A program made the translations under genes and the position numbers. The notes beneath the pieces are model-generated. The model saw nothing but the letters and a program-made list of their open reading frames with translations. It was not told the DNA's origin and did not search any database. DNA of 64,000 nucleotides from Buchnera aphidicola (Hyalopterus amygdali) (GTDB lineage Bacteria > Pseudomonadota > Gammaproteobacteria > Enterobacterales > Enterobacteriaceae), in assembly GCF_964059015.1 (NCBI RefSeq), contig NZ_OZ060383.1, positions 372,001 through 436,000 of the forward strand, given 5' to 3'. Of the stretch, positions 9,588 to 20,156 are shown in pieces. Within the stretch, counting starts at the first letter, position 1. Each line of letters begins with the position of its first letter.

Positions 9588-10367
9588 ATGTTCTTAATTG
9601 ATTCACATTGTCATCTTGATCAGTTAAATAGTTGTTTATTAGAAGATAAGTTTGAAAAAATATTAAAAAGAGCAGATGAAAATTATGTAAAAAAATTTTT
9701 AACAATATCAACTTCAATTGATAATTTTCAAAAATCAAAAAAATTATTAAAAAAATATAAATCTATTTTTTATTCTTGTGGAGTTCATCCCTTACACTGT
9801 CACAAGGAAATAAAAAAAATATGTCAATTAGAACAACTATCTTTATCTAAACGTGTTATAGGACTAGGAGAAACAGGTTTAGATTATTATTATTCTGCTG
9901 AAACAAAAAATATACAACAAAAATTTTTTCGAGAACACATTAGAATTGCAATAAAATTGAATAAACCAATTATAGTACATACTCGAAATGCTATAAAAGA
10001 TACAATAAAAATATTAAAGCAAGAACATGCAGAAAAATGTGGGGGTATTTTACATTCATTTACTGAAAGCGAAGAATCAGCACTAAAATTATTAGAAATG
10101 GGATTTTATATTTCTTTTTCTGGAATTATCACTTTTAAAAATTCAATAGATCTGCGTAAAACATTAAAAAAAATACCATTAGAAAAACTATTAATAGAAA
10201 CAGATTCACCATATTTATCTCCTGTACCACATAGAGGAAAAAAAAATCAACCTGCATATTTACTTGATATAGCAAAAAAAATTGCTTTTATAAAAGAAAT
10301 ACATCTAGAAGAATTAGCAAAAATTACTACAAATAATTTTTTTAAATTATTTAATTTAAATCTTTAA
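9588..10367 (+). CDS. ycfH: TatD-family metal-dependent DNase/hydrolase (YcfH type)
   Basis: 259 aa (E. coli YcfH 265). TIM-barrel metallohydrolase with its metal ligands visible: DSHCHLD at the N-terminus, the Glu in [11 protein letters not shown], His in IVHTRNA, His in ILHSFTE and Asp in ETDSPYLSP. Its biological substrate is not settled; relatives act as 3'-5' DNases or D-aminoacyl-tRNA deacylases. It sits between holB and ptsG, exactly as ycfH does in E. coli. Confidence 0.92.
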   Translation: MFLIDSHCHLDQLNSCLLEDKFEKILKRADENYVKKFLTISTSIDNFQKSKKLLKKYKSIFYSCGVHPLHCHKEIKKICQLEQLSLSKRVIGLGETGLDYYYSAETKNIQQKFFREHIRIAIKLNKPIIVHTRNAIKDTIKILKQEHAEKCGGILHSFTESEESALKLLEMGFYISFSGIITFKNSIDLRKTLKKIPLEKLLIETDSPYLSPVPHRGKKNQPAYLLDIAKKIAFIKEIHLEELAKITTNNFFKLFNLNL

Positions 10368-10425
10368 TATAAATATATTATTTAATTAATTTGAGATCTT
10401 ACATATACTTAGGAGTTTTTTTAAT

Positions 10426-11859
10426 ATGTTTAAAAATGTATTTGCAAACCTTCAAAAGGTTGGTAAATCACTCATGTTACCTGTTTCGGTATTACCCATT
10501 GCAGGAATACTTCTTGGAATAGGATCCGCTCATTTTAGTTTAATACCAGAAACTATTTCTCAGATTATGGCACAAACTGGGGGTGCTATATTTTCTAATA
10601 TGCCATTAATTTTTGCTATTGGTGTAGCTCTTGGATTTAGTAATAATGATGGCGTGGCTGCATTAGCTGCCGTTGTTGCTTATAGTATACTCATTCAAAC
10701 ATTATCGGTAGTTGAACCAATTGTATTAAACATGCACATAAATGAAATAAAAAATAATAATATTTCTGATATTGGCATATTAGGAGGAATTATAGCTGGT
10801 TTGATTTCTGCATATATGTTTAATAAGTTTTATAGAATTCAATTACCTGAATATTTAGGATTTTTTGCTGGAAAAAGATTTGTCCCTATTATTTCAGGAT
10901 TATTTTCAATATTTATAGGCTTGATATTATCTCTTGTTTGGCCAACTATTGGATATAAAATTCAAATTTTTTCTGAATGGGCTGCTTATCAAAATCCTAT
11001 TATTGCTTTTTCTTTATATGGTGTGGTAGAAAGAGCATTAATACCATTTGGCTTACATCACATATGGAATGTTCCGTTCCAAATGCAAATTGGAGAATAT
11101 AAAAATGCTATAGGACAAATTTTTCATGGTGACATTGCAAGATATATGGCAGGAGATATAACTGCTGGAAATCTATCAGGAGGTTTTATCTTTAAAATGT
11201 ATGGACTTCCAGGAGCAGCCTTAGCAATTTGGCATGCAGCTAAAAAAGAAAATAAATCTAAAATAGGAAGTATTATGATTTCTGCTGCTTTAACAGCTTT
11301 TTTAACAGGAATTACAGAACCAATTGAATTTTCTTTTATATTAGTAGCTCCAATACTATATGTTATTCATGCAATTTTAGCTGGATTATCCTTTCCATTA
11401 TGTATTTTATTAAATATGCGTGCTGGCACAAGTTTTTCTCATGGATTTATAGATTTTATCGTTTTAAGTGGACACAGTAATAAAATACTTCTTTTCCCAA
11501 TTGTTGGTATTTGCTATGGTCTTTTATACTACGGTATATTTTATTTTTTAATTACTACATTCGATTTAAAAACACCAGGACGAGAAGAAAATAAAAAAAA
11601 TATATTATTTAAAAATAACACTGAATTAGCGCCATATATCATTAAAGCATTAGGTGGTAAAAATAATATAAAAAATTTAGATGCATGTATTACTAGATTG
11701 CGAATTACAGTTGTAGAAACATCAAAAATAAATCAAGATAGCTTAAAAAATCTCGGCGCAGCAGGAGTATTTATTGCAGGATCGGGAGTACAAGCTGTTT
11801 TTGGCACTAGATCCGAAAATATAAAAACAGCAATAGATGAATATATAAAAAATACATAA
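10426..11859 (+). CDS. ptsG: PTS glucose transporter subunit IICB
   Basis: 477 aa, the same length as E. coli PtsG. An N-terminal IIC membrane domain with about ten hydrophobic segments contains the substrate region ITEPIEFSF. The C-terminal IIB domain carries the phosphorylated cysteine in [12 protein letters not shown]. It imports and phosphorylates glucose. AGGAG stands before the ATG. A hairpin follows the stop. Base composition is slightly less AT-rich than its neighbours, as expected for a membrane protein under constraint. Confidence 0.96.
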   Translation: MFKNVFANLQKVGKSLMLPVSVLPIAGILLGIGSAHFSLIPETISQIMAQTGGAIFSNMPLIFAIGVALGFSNNDGVAALAAVVAYSILIQTLSVVEPIVLNMHINEIKNNNISDIGILGGIIAGLISAYMFNKFYRIQLPEYLGFFAGKRFVPIISGLFSIFIGLILSLVWPTIGYKIQIFSEWAAYQNPIIAFSLYGVVERALIPFGLHHIWNVPFQMQIGEYKNAIGQIFHGDIARYMAGDITAGNLSGGFIFKMYGLPGAALAIWHAAKKENKSKIGSIMISAALTAFLTGITEPIEFSFILVAPILYVIHAILAGLSFPLCILLNMRAGTSFSHGFIDFIVLSGHSNKILLFPIVGICYGLLYYGIFYFLITTFDLKTPGREENKKNILFKNNTELAPYIIKALGGKNNIKNLDACITRLRITVVETSKINQDSLKNLGAAGVFIAGSGVQAVFGTRSENIKTAIDEYIKNT

Positions 11860-11866
11860 AAGTGAT

Positions 11867-11890
11867 GGGTGAGCAAAATTCGACTCGCCC
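11867..11890 (+). terminator. Hairpin after ptsG, probable terminator
   Basis: GGGTGAG pairs with CTCGCCC (one G-U pair) around a 10-base loop, starting 7 bases after the ptsG stop. It is one of the most GC-rich spots in the region. The tail (TAGTATTAATTTTA) is not a clean T-run, so termination strength is uncertain; it could also protect the ptsG 3' end. Confidence 0.55.
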
Positions 11891-11943
11891 TAGTATTAAT
11901 TTTATTACATCGTAATTTTTAAGATAAAAAACAAAAGTATTTT

Positions 11944-12291
11944 ATGAAAAATAACCATTTAATTTTTAAAAAAATAATAAAAAAAGAAATACCAGCAAAA
12001 ATCATTTACGAAGATAAACTAATAACTGCATTTGAAGATATAAAACCGAAAGCACCTGTACATATATTAATTATTCCCAATATTTTTATAGAAACATCGA
12101 ATGAAATTAATAAAAAAAACAAATATATCTTTTCACATATGTTTTATATTGCAATAAAAATAGCGAAAAAAAAGAAAATAAGTCAAGATGGATATAAAAT
12201 TATACTGAATTGCAATAAAAATGGAGGACAAGAAATAAATTATCTACATATTCATTTGTTAGGAGGGAAAAAACTAAAAGCACTATATTGA
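11944..12291 (+). CDS. hinT: HIT-family purine nucleoside phosphoramidase HinT
   Basis: 115 aa (E. coli 119). [18 protein letters not shown] and [10 protein letters not shown] match the HinT fold. E. coli has the triad HxHxH near the C-terminus; here the aligned segment reads YLHIHLLGG, so the first His is Tyr (codon 12241-12243) while the middle nucleophilic His and the third His are kept. The C-terminus is 4-5 residues shorter than E. coli. Follows ptsG as in E. coli apart from fhuE. Confidence 0.9.
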   Translation: MKNNHLIFKKIIKKEIPAKIIYEDKLITAFEDIKPKAPVHILIIPNIFIETSNEINKKNKYIFSHMFYIAIKIAKKKKISQDGYKIILNCNKNGGQEINYLHIHLLGGKKLKALY

Positions 12292-12794
12292 AAAGATATC
12301 AATTTTTTTAAAATTACAAATGTTAATTTATTAAAATTTAATATTATTTATATTTTATAAATAGATGTTTTTTAAAAAGATAATTTTTTTAATTCTAAAA
12401 ATTACATAAAAAAAGTTGTTATATATTAAATTATTAAAAAAATAGTATTTTCTTAAAAACTAATTAATGTAATTGATCATCAATTTTAAAAAAATTAACA
12501 CTAAATTAAATAATAATGCATTAAATATTAATAATGTTATAGAAAAAAATTCAAGATATTATGTTAATAAATATATTATTAATGCATAAAACTATCTTTT
12601 TTTTAAAATTTATATTTGTCAAAAAATACAAGGGACTTTTTGTACTATAAAAATATTGCTTTCTACTGAAACATAAAATATAAAAATTTTCTGATATTTA
12701 AATCAATTTTTTATTTATAAATCAGTAGAAAGTTCTTATTCTTAATTTAAATATTAAAAATTTATAAAAAATAAGATTTTTTTTCTAAATAATA
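12292..12794. other. 503-base intergenic region, hinT to porin
   Basis: No ORF of credible coding character. In E. coli ycfL, lpoB, thiK and nagZ follow hinT; no remnant is recognisable. The 3' half holds a strong inverted repeat (12659-12732, separate entry) on the porin side and a small hairpin TACAA...TTGTA at 12628-12645. The rest is featureless A+T. Confidence 0.6.
12659..12732 (-). repeat. 11-bp inverted repeat downstream of porin gene, possible 3' UTR structure or terminator
   Basis: CTTTCTACTGA (12659-12669) is perfectly repeated in inverse at 12722-12732, with a 52-base AT-rich loop. It lies 63 bases past the porin stop on the porin strand, followed there by CAATATTTTTAT. The stem is clearly richer in G+C than its surroundings, which suggests selection. 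Confidence 0.5.
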
Positions 12795-13901
12795 CTAGAA
12801 TTGATAAACTACCCCAGCTCCAATAATATTATCTGTAGGAATCTTATATTTTTGAACAAACGTATTGCTATCTTTTAACAAATTAATTTGGTAGTTCATA
12901 TATGTCGAAACATTTTTGTTAAATTCATAACGAGTAGAAATATTAATTTGTTTAGATAGATTTAATTCATTTAAATTTTCATCATTTGAATTATGTCCTT
13001 TAGAATCTAAATAACTTAATGAAGGATGAAATCCAGATTCAAAATTATATTCTGCAATTGCTTCAATATTTTCTGTTGTGTTAATATAATTCTTACTATT
13101 AGCAGGATCAGGTGTTAAATTACGTGCAGCACCATAAAAAGCAGCAATATATATATTATGAGCGTCATATTTAAAACCTAATCCATATGAATCTACAGAC
13201 TTACTTTTTAAATCTTTTTTATCAGATGGCAATCTATCAGATGTAAAACAAGAACCCACTGCAGTTAGTCCAGAATCGCTTTCATATTTTAATGATGCGC
13301 CCCAACCAGAGCTATTTTGCTGCTTAGAGGATCTATTTTTATTTTCATCTTGATATTGTAATGCAAAACTAACACCATCTATCATGCCAAAAATATTGTG
13401 GTTTCTATAAGTAAGTAAACTATTATTTCTGCCTAACATATAGTTATCATTATATCCAAATACACTATTATTGTTGATATATGGAACATGATTTATTAAA
13501 GATTGTGCATCATGAATTATACCATAATTACGACCATAGTCTATTGATCCCCAATTACCATATTTTAAACCAGCATAACCTAAACGAACGGTATTAGGTT
13601 GTTGTTTATCTATTAAATCTTCTGGCATAAAAAAATCAGTTTTATATTCGATTTTTGCATAACTAGACAATTTATCAGTAATGTTTATTTTTCCTGCTAA
13701 TCCTAAAATAGAATTTGTATTATCTTCCTTAGATGTAATTTCAGTAGATAAAAATTTATTAGAAAAATTATGATTCGGGTTAACAACACCATATAATTCT
13801 AACTTGTTACCATTTTTATTAAATAATTCTACAGCGTTTGCTGAACCGCTAGCAGCAAATAAAATTGGTATTAAAACTGCTAAAGATTTACTCTTTTTCA
13901 T
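12795..13901 (-). CDS. ompF: General outer-membrane porin, OmpF/OmpC type
   Basis: 368 aa including a typical Sec signal peptide (MKKSKSLAVLIPILFAASGSANA, cleavage before VELFNKNGNKLELYG). The mature start is like that of enterobacterial trimeric porins, with alternating beta-strand patterns and the required C-terminal Phe in GAGVVYQF. AAGGT precedes the ATG. It lies next to asnS, as ompF does in E. coli. It is the only outer-membrane channel in the window and would let small solutes pass to the host. Annotated in some Buchnera genomes under other omp names, so the symbol is by synteny. Confidence 0.85.
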   Translation of the reverse strand: MKKSKSLAVLIPILFAASGSANAVELFNKNGNKLELYGVVNPNHNFSNKFLSTEITSKEDNTNSILGLAGKINITDKLSSYAKIEYKTDFFMPEDLIDKQQPNTVRLGYAGLKYGNWGSIDYGRNYGIIHDAQSLINHVPYINNNSVFGYNDNYMLGRNNSLLTYRNHNIFGMIDGVSFALQYQDENKNRSSKQQNSSGWGASLKYESDSGLTAVGSCFTSDRLPSDKKDLKSKSVDSYGLGFKYDAHNIYIAAFYGAARNLTPDPANSKNYINTTENIEAIAEYNFESGFHPSLSYLDSKGHNSNDENLNELNLSKQINISTRYEFNKNVSTYMNYQINLLKDSNTFVQKYKIPTDNIIGAGVVYQF

Positions 13902-14024
13902 AATTTTAAGTTACCTTATTAGTAAATATAATTTTATTCAAAATAAATTTAAATAAACTTTGTTTTTTAAATTTTTTCGCTATCAAAAATACTAAATTAA
14001 TAAATAATTTCAATAAAAAACCAA

Positions 14025-15425
14025 TTAAAAATTAGCATTTTTCACAGTGCGTGGAAATGGAATAATATCTCTTACATTTGACATTCCACTAATGTAAGCT
14101 ACTAAACGCTCAAAACCCATTCCAAAACCTGAATGATGAACGGTACCATAACGACGAAGATCTCGATACCACCAATAGTTTTCTTTTTTTAAACCTAATT
14201 CTGATAAACGTAAATCTAAAACTGTAATTCTTTCTTCGCGCTGAGATCCACCAATTAATTCTCCAATCCCTGGAACTAATAAATCCATTGCAGCTACTGT
14301 TTTGTTATCGTCATTTAATCTCATATAAAATGCTTTTAATTCCTTAGGATAATTAGTTATTATTACAGGAGATTTAAAATGTTTTTCTACAAGATATCGT
14401 TCATGCTCAGAATTTAAATCACATCCTATAGAAACAACATTTTTAAATGGATAACAAGAATCTAATAAAATATTTATAGCATCTATATAATTTATACGTA
14501 TAAATTCTGTTGACACAAAATTTTCCAGACGATTAATTATATCACTATCAATATAATTTTTAAGAAATTTAATGTCCTTTATACAATTTTTTAAAACGCA
14601 TTTACAAATATATTTCAACATATCTTCAGCAAATGTTGATATTTGATGTAGATTAAAAAAAGACGATTCGACTTCAAGCATCCAAAATTCTGCTAAATGA
14701 CGACTAGTATTAGAATTTTCAGCTCGAAACGTAGGACCAAGAGTATATACTTTTGATAAAGAACAAGCATACGCTTCTAAATTCAGTTGTCCCGAAACAG
14801 TTAAAAAAGATTCTTTGCCAAAAAAATCTTTTTTAAAATCAACGGAACCATTTTTTTTTCTAGGAATATTATTCATATCTATTGTTGAAACACGGAACAT
14901 TTCTCCTGCACCCTCTGTATTAAGAGAAGTAATAATAGGAGTAGGAATCCAATAATAACCTTTTTTATGTAAAAAATGATGTAATGATTGAAATATCTCA
15001 TTTCGTATTCTAACAATTACTCCAATTAAATTGGTTCTAGAACGTAAATGTGCAAATTCTCTCAAATGTTCTATACTGTGTTTTTTTGCAGATATAGGAT
15101 AAGTCTCTGGATTTTTAATCCATCCTAATATTTTAATTTTTTTTGCTTTTATTTCATATTTTTGTTCTTTTCCGATAGATAAAATAAGTTTCCCACTTAT
15201 TTCAATAGAACAACCAATAGTTAAATATATTATATCTTTATAATAATTACACAAAGTGTTGTTTGCAATAACTTGTATAGAATCAAAACATGAACCATCA
15301 TAAACTGTGATAAAAGAAAAACCAGACTTTGAACTTCTACAACTTCGCACCCATCCAGATATAGTAATTAAAGTATTTACTATAATACCATCTTTATAAA
15401 TTTCTGATATTGATATTGCACTCAT
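14025..15425 (-). CDS. asnS: Asparaginyl-tRNA synthetase
   Basis: Class II aminoacyl-tRNA synthetase. Start chosen at ATG 15425 (MSAISISEIYKDG) with AAGGAA upstream; the in-frame start at 15476 adds 17 unsupported residues. The 466 aa equal E. coli AsnRS. An N-terminal OB-fold anticodon domain is followed by the catalytic domain: motif 2 region TFRAENSNTSRHLAEFWMLE and motif 3 GFGMGFERLVAY. A Pro-to-His change (TVHHSGFG for E. coli TVPHSGFG) lies just before motif 3. Order porin-asnS-pncB is that of E. coli. Confidence 0.97.
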   Translation of the reverse strand: MSAISISEIYKDGIIVNTLITISGWVRSCRSSKSGFSFITVYDGSCFDSIQVIANNTLCNYYKDIIYLTIGCSIEISGKLILSIGKEQKYEIKAKKIKILGWIKNPETYPISAKKHSIEHLREFAHLRSRTNLIGVIVRIRNEIFQSLHHFLHKKGYYWIPTPIITSLNTEGAGEMFRVSTIDMNNIPRKKNGSVDFKKDFFGKESFLTVSGQLNLEAYACSLSKVYTLGPTFRAENSNTSRHLAEFWMLEVESSFFNLHQISTFAEDMLKYICKCVLKNCIKDIKFLKNYIDSDIINRLENFVSTEFIRINYIDAINILLDSCYPFKNVVSIGCDLNSEHERYLVEKHFKSPVIITNYPKELKAFYMRLNDDNKTVAAMDLLVPGIGELIGGSQREERITVLDLRLSELGLKKENYWWYRDLRRYGTVHHSGFGMGFERLVAYISGMSNVRDIIPFPRTVKNANF

Positions 15426-15494
15426 AACTTTTTCCTTATATCTTCTTTTTGACAAGTCTATTAAAAAGAAATACATTAAAGTAGATGGTTTGAA

Positions 15495-16691
15495 CTAAAA
15501 TTTTAATGGTAAATTAAATTCTTTACACAAAGAATTCATAAACTCTTTATCTAAACAAAAAGTTTTACCTGGACTATCAGATAACTTAGCCACTGGTTTG
15601 CCATTACACTGAACTAATTTAATTACAATATTTAATGGTTCAACACCTGGAATATCACAAGTTAATTTTGTTCCAATACCAAATACAACATTTGTTCTAT
15701 TATTAAATTTTTTATAAAGAGATATAATCTTTTTAAAATTTAAATTATCTGAAAATAATAATGTTTTAGTAGTAGGATCAATTCCTAAACGCTCATAATG
15801 ATTAAGTGCTTTCTCACCCCATTTCACTGGATCTCCTGAATCATGTCTTATGCCTTGATAAGATTTAGAGAAAAATAAATTAAAATCGCGTAAAAAAGAA
15901 TCCATAGTAATACAATCTGTAAGAGCAATACTTAAATATTGGTTATATTGACACAACCATTTTTTTAATGCTAATACTTGACTATCTCGTAAATTAGAAC
16001 TAATTTGTTGATGTGCTTGAAACCATTCATGAGCCTGCGTTCCTACTGGTAGTAATTTTAAAATACGCGATATATGATAATTACTTGAACCAATCAAAAA
16101 AGGAAATTTATCTTTTAATCTTTTTAAAATTGAGTATTGTACATTATAAGAAAATCGTCTTCTTGTTCCAAAATCAACAATTTTTAAACGAGATAAATCT
16201 ACATGACAATTTTTTTGAAAAAATTCTGTCAATTTTTTATCTAAATGTTGCACTGCAAAATTAGAAGTAATATTCGGATAACGGTTTCTATGAAAAATTT
16301 CACTAATTAATGACAAAATAGGAACTTCCCATAAAATCACCTCTTTCCACAATCCACTTATCTGAATGTGTAATTGACCATGATAGTTTTTTACTTTTAC
16401 TTGTGTAATATTATAACGAAATTTTTTTAACCAGTGTAAATATTCTTTTTTCAAAAATGGAAAAGATGTCATATAAAGATATTCTTCATGACTGAGAGAC
16501 AAAGAAGACATCATATTAATTTGATCTAGTAATATTTTTGAATAACAACCTAAAATATTAGGTCCTCGACAAATTAATTGAGCAACTACATTTACATTCT
16601 TGTAATGATAAAAAACAGCTTGTTGCATATGAAGTTTGTATGCATCAGTATCAAGTAATGTTTTAACTATTGGATGATTATATCGTTTCAT
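15495..16691 (-). CDS. pncB: Nicotinate phosphoribosyltransferase
   Basis: Makes nicotinate mononucleotide from nicotinate and PRPP (NAD salvage). 398 aa (E. coli 400). Conserved [16 protein letters not shown] at the N-terminus, [14 protein letters not shown] [23 protein letters not shown], the active region [14 protein letters not shown] and [12 protein letters not shown]. Cotranscribed with asnS (69-base gap). E. coli pepN, normally between pncB and pyrD, is absent; the 271-base gap upstream holds the divergent promoters, none of which I can define. Confidence 0.96.
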   Translation of the reverse strand: MKRYNHPIVKTLLDTDAYKLHMQQAVFYHYKNVNVVAQLICRGPNILGCYSKILLDQINMMSSLSLSHEEYLYMTSFPFLKKEYLHWLKKFRYNITQVKVKNYHGQLHIQISGLWKEVILWEVPILSLISEIFHRNRYPNITSNFAVQHLDKKLTEFFQKNCHVDLSRLKIVDFGTRRRFSYNVQYSILKRLKDKFPFLIGSSNYHISRILKLLPVGTQAHEWFQAHQQISSNLRDSQVLALKKWLCQYNQYLSIALTDCITMDSFLRDFNLFFSKSYQGIRHDSGDPVKWGEKALNHYERLGIDPTTKTLLFSDNLNFKKIISLYKKFNNRTNVVFGIGTKLTCDIPGVEPLNIVIKLVQCNGKPVAKLSDSPGKTFCLDKEFMNSLCKEFNLPLKF

Positions 16692-16962
16692 AGTATATCT
16701 GTTTTTTAATATATTTTTTTATAGAATAATTATTCTTATATAAAATATTAAAAAAATAATAAAAATTAATCATAATATATGTAAAAATATAACATAAATA
16801 AAAAAGTTATCAATTTTTGACAAAATATCTTTTTATTAAAAATTAAAATTATTTCAAATTTTTTATTTTATTTAAAAAAAATATATAAATATATTTATAT
16901 ATTACATAAATTAATATTCTAATTTTGAATAAATTCTTCATTTATTTCAACAAGGGATTATA

Positions 16963-17973
16963 ATGTTTTACTATTTAATTCGTAAACTTTTATTTTTAAT
17001 TGATCCTGAAAAAGCACATGTACTCACATTAAAATTCTTCAATCTTAAAAATTTTCAAATTATAAGAAAAATGTTTATTAAACCTATTCCATCAAAAAAA
17101 ATTAAATGTATGGGTTTAATTTTTAAGAATAGAATTGGCTTAGCAGCGGGATTGGATAAAAACGGAGATTATATAGATTCTTTATCTACAATAGGATTTG
17201 GTTTCATTGAAGTAGGAACAGTCACACCAATTCCTCAATATGGAAATCCCAAACCTAGAATTTTCAGAATACCTGAAGCAGAAGCTATAATTAACAGAAT
17301 GGGTTTTAATAATCTTGGCATAGACTATTTAATAAATAACATAAAAAAATCTAAATTTAAGGGAATAATTGGTGTAAATATAGGTAAAAATAAAAATACA
17401 AAAATTGAAGATGCAGTAAAAGATTATTTGATTTGTATAGAAAAAGTTTATCCTTATGCTAGTTATATTACTATTAATATTTCTTCACCAAATACAATTC
17501 ATTTAAGAAAACTACAGTATGGTGCATTATTTAATGATTTATTAGATAAAATAAAAAAGAAACAAAATAAAATGTATCATAAATATTCCAAATATGTACC
17601 AATAGCAATTAAAATTTCTCCAGATCTATCAAAAGATGAATTAATTTATATTTGCTATCAACTAATTCAATATAAAATAGATGCAGTTATTGCAACTAAT
17701 ACAACATTAGATCATTCATCTGTATATGGAATGAAAAATAGTCTAGAAAAAGGAGGATTAAGCGGATTACCTTTACAAAAAAAAAGCACTGATATAATAT
17801 CAATACTATATAAAAACCTTAAAAAAAAAATACCTATTATTGGAGTTGGGGGGGTAAATTCTATACGTTCTGCTAAAGAAAAAATTCAATCTGGAGCTCA
17901 TTTAATACAAATATATTCTGGATTAATATATCACGGACCAAAACTCATTACAAAAATAATTAAAAATTTGTAA
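16963..17973 (+). CDS. pyrD: Dihydroorotate dehydrogenase (quinone), class 2
   Basis: FMN enzyme oxidising dihydroorotate to orotate with quinone as acceptor, at the inner membrane. 336 aa, equal to E. coli. N-terminal amphipathic helical domain, [11 protein letters not shown], catalytic serine region [19 protein letters not shown] and GVGGV. CAAGGG precedes the ATG. With pyrB and pyrI in this window it covers two pyrimidine steps. Confidence 0.97.
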   Translation: MFYYLIRKLLFLIDPEKAHVLTLKFFNLKNFQIIRKMFIKPIPSKKIKCMGLIFKNRIGLAAGLDKNGDYIDSLSTIGFGFIEVGTVTPIPQYGNPKPRIFRIPEAEAIINRMGFNNLGIDYLINNIKKSKFKGIIGVNIGKNKNTKIEDAVKDYLICIEKVYPYASYITINISSPNTIHLRKLQYGALFNDLLDKIKKKQNKMYHKYSKYVPIAIKISPDLSKDELIYICYQLIQYKIDAVIATNTTLDHSSVYGMKNSLEKGGLSGLPLQKKSTDIISILYKNLKKKIPIIGVGGVNSIRSAKEKIQSGAHLIQIYSGLIYHGPKLITKIIKNL

Positions 17974-18033
17974 AATATAAAATTTATTTTTAAAAGAACT
18001 ATTTTAAAATAATCATAATAATAAATTAAAAAA

Positions 18034-20136
18034 ATGAATTACTTATTTGCTAGCACATTTTTTGGATGTGAAAAACTTTTAGAAAAAGAACTATTTCTTT
18101 TGGGAGCTAAGAATTTAAAAATAATAACAGGTGGTATTTATTATGAAGGAACAGATGTAACACTATATAATAGTTTATTATGGAGTCGTATTGCCACAAA
18201 AGTTTTTTTATGTATTAAAAAATTTACAATAAAAAATAATAATGATTTATATATACATATTCGTAAAATTAATTGGACTAAAATATTAAATTCAGAAAAA
18301 AATTTTTCAGTTGTTTGTAAAAATATCAATAACAATACTCAAAAAAATTTATTAATGTCATTAAAAATAAAAAATATCATTTTTAATCAATTTTATCAGA
18401 AATATTATACTTGTCCTAAAGTAAATCTTATTAATCCTGATCTTCTTGTTGTATTATTTTCCGTCGAAAATATGATACACATTATGTTAGATCTTAGCGG
18501 AGATGCATTATATAAAAGAGGATATCGTTTGTTTTCTAAAAATACTACTATTCAAGAAAATTTAAGTGCAGCAATTATATTAACGTCAGGATGGAAAAAA
18601 AATATCCCACTAATAGACCCAATGTGCGGATCAGGAACACTAGTCATCGAAGCAGCAATGATTTCTTCTGATAAAGCACCTGGACTGGACAGAAAAAAAT
18701 GGGGATTCCAATCATGGAAAGGATATCGTAAAAATATATGGGAGAAAGTTTTAAAAGAAGCACAAGAAAGATTTAAAATAGGTATAAAAAACTGTTTTAA
18801 AAATTATCACATAGGATATGATTATGATTCAAATATTATACAGATAGCTCAAAAAAATGCAATTAAAGCAAATTTAGAAACTATTATTAATTTTTCAACG
18901 TGTAACTTAAATAATCTTAAAAATCCGTATAATGAAAAAAATCATGGAATCATAATAAGTCATCCTCCTTGTGAATCTAAAAATAATACTGAAAGTAACT
19001 TAATATCTTTATATGTTCAATTGGGATTTATATCAAAAAAATATTTTAAAAATTGGAAATTAGCAATATTAAGTTCTTCAAAATTTTTGTTAAGTTTTTT
19101 ACAAATGCAATCATACGAAAAAATTTTCTTTAAAAATAGTTCATTAGAATATATTTTAAAAAAATATAAAATATTTTCAAATATATGTAATGATAGAGAT
19201 TTTATAGAAGATTATAAAAATAGATTAAAAAAAAATATTATAGAATTAAAAAAATGGACCGATTACAAAGAAATAGAATGTTTTCGCATATACGATGCAG
19301 ATTTACCGAACTATAAAATTATTATAGATGTTTATAAAGAATGGATTGTAATTCAAGAATACCAAGCACCAAAAATAATAAATTATAAGAAAGCACATAA
19401 AAGATTATGTAATGCTATTTTTTATAGCAAAGAAATATTATCTATTTCTATAAACAATATAGTAATAAAAGTCAGGAAAAAACAAAAAAATAACCAACAA
19501 TACCAAAAACTTTTTGAAAAAAATACTTTTTTTATAGTAAAAGAATATCATACAAAATTACTAGTAAATTTAGTGGATTATTTAGATACTGGTTTATTCT
19601 TAGAAAATCGTCTTGTAAGAAAACTATTGGGTGAAATGTCTAAAGGAAAAGATTTTTTAAATTTATTTGCATACACTGGTACTGCTAGCGTTTATGCAGG
19701 ATTAGGAAATGCAAAAAGCACCACAACTATAGATATATCTAAAACCTATATAAAATGGTCTATTCGTAATATGTCTATTAACAACTTAATAGGAAATAAA
19801 CATTATTTTATTCAAAAAGATTGTTTAAAATGGATTATTTCAACTAATAAAAAATTTGATTTAATTTTTTTTAATCCACCTAATTTTTCAAATTCTAAAA
19901 GAATGGATAAATGTTTTGAATTAAAAAGAGACTATATTAATATACTTATAAATCTAAAAAAAATTTTACGTAAAAATGGAAATATTATTTTTTCAAGTTC
20001 AGTAAACAACTTTGAAATTAATTATAACGATATAAAAAATATAAATTTACATGCTAAAAAAATTACTAATCTAGTAAAATCAAAAGATTTTTCAAAAAAA
20101 AACTATCATTCTTGGAATGTAACACACATTTTATAA
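18034..20136 (+). CDS. rlmL: Bifunctional 23S rRNA methyltransferase RlmKL; RlmL half lacks NPPY
   Basis: 700 aa (E. coli 702). In E. coli the N-terminal half (RlmL) makes m2G2445 and the C-terminal half (RlmK) makes m7G2069 of 23S rRNA. THUMP region residues about 45-155, RlmL SAM motif DPMCGSGTLVIEAAM, then RlmK from about 390 with FLNLFAYTGTASVYAGL and FFNPPNFSNSKRM. The RlmL catalytic motif, NPPYGER in E. coli, reads HPPCESK here (18961-18981). E. coli zapC and ycbX, normally between pyrD and rlmL, are missing. Followed by uup after 20 bases. Confidence 0.93.
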   Translation: MNYLFASTFFGCEKLLEKELFLLGAKNLKIITGGIYYEGTDVTLYNSLLWSRIATKVFLCIKKFTIKNNNDLYIHIRKINWTKILNSEKNFSVVCKNINNNTQKNLLMSLKIKNIIFNQFYQKYYTCPKVNLINPDLLVVLFSVENMIHIMLDLSGDALYKRGYRLFSKNTTIQENLSAAIILTSGWKKNIPLIDPMCGSGTLVIEAAMISSDKAPGLDRKKWGFQSWKGYRKNIWEKVLKEAQERFKIGIKNCFKNYHIGYDYDSNIIQIAQKNAIKANLETIINFSTCNLNNLKNPYNEKNHGIIISHPPCESKNNTESNLISLYVQLGFISKKYFKNWKLAILSSSKFLLSFLQMQSYEKIFFKNSSLEYILKKYKIFSNICNDRDFIEDYKNRLKKNIIELKKWTDYKEIECFRIYDADLPNYKIIIDVYKEWIVIQEYQAPKIINYKKAHKRLCNAIFYSKEILSISINNIVIKVRKKQKNNQQYQKLFEKNTFFIVKEYHTKLLVNLVDYLDTGLFLENRLVRKLLGEMSKGKDFLNLFAYTGTASVYAGLGNAKSTTTIDISKTYIKWSIRNMSINNLIGNKHYFIQKDCLKWIISTNKKFDLIFFNPPNFSNSKRMDKCFELKRDYINILINLKKILRKNGNIIFSSSVNNFEINYNDIKNINLHAKKITNLVKSKDFSKKNYHSWNVTHIL

Positions 20137-20156
20137 ATTTAAAAAAAGAGAAATTT

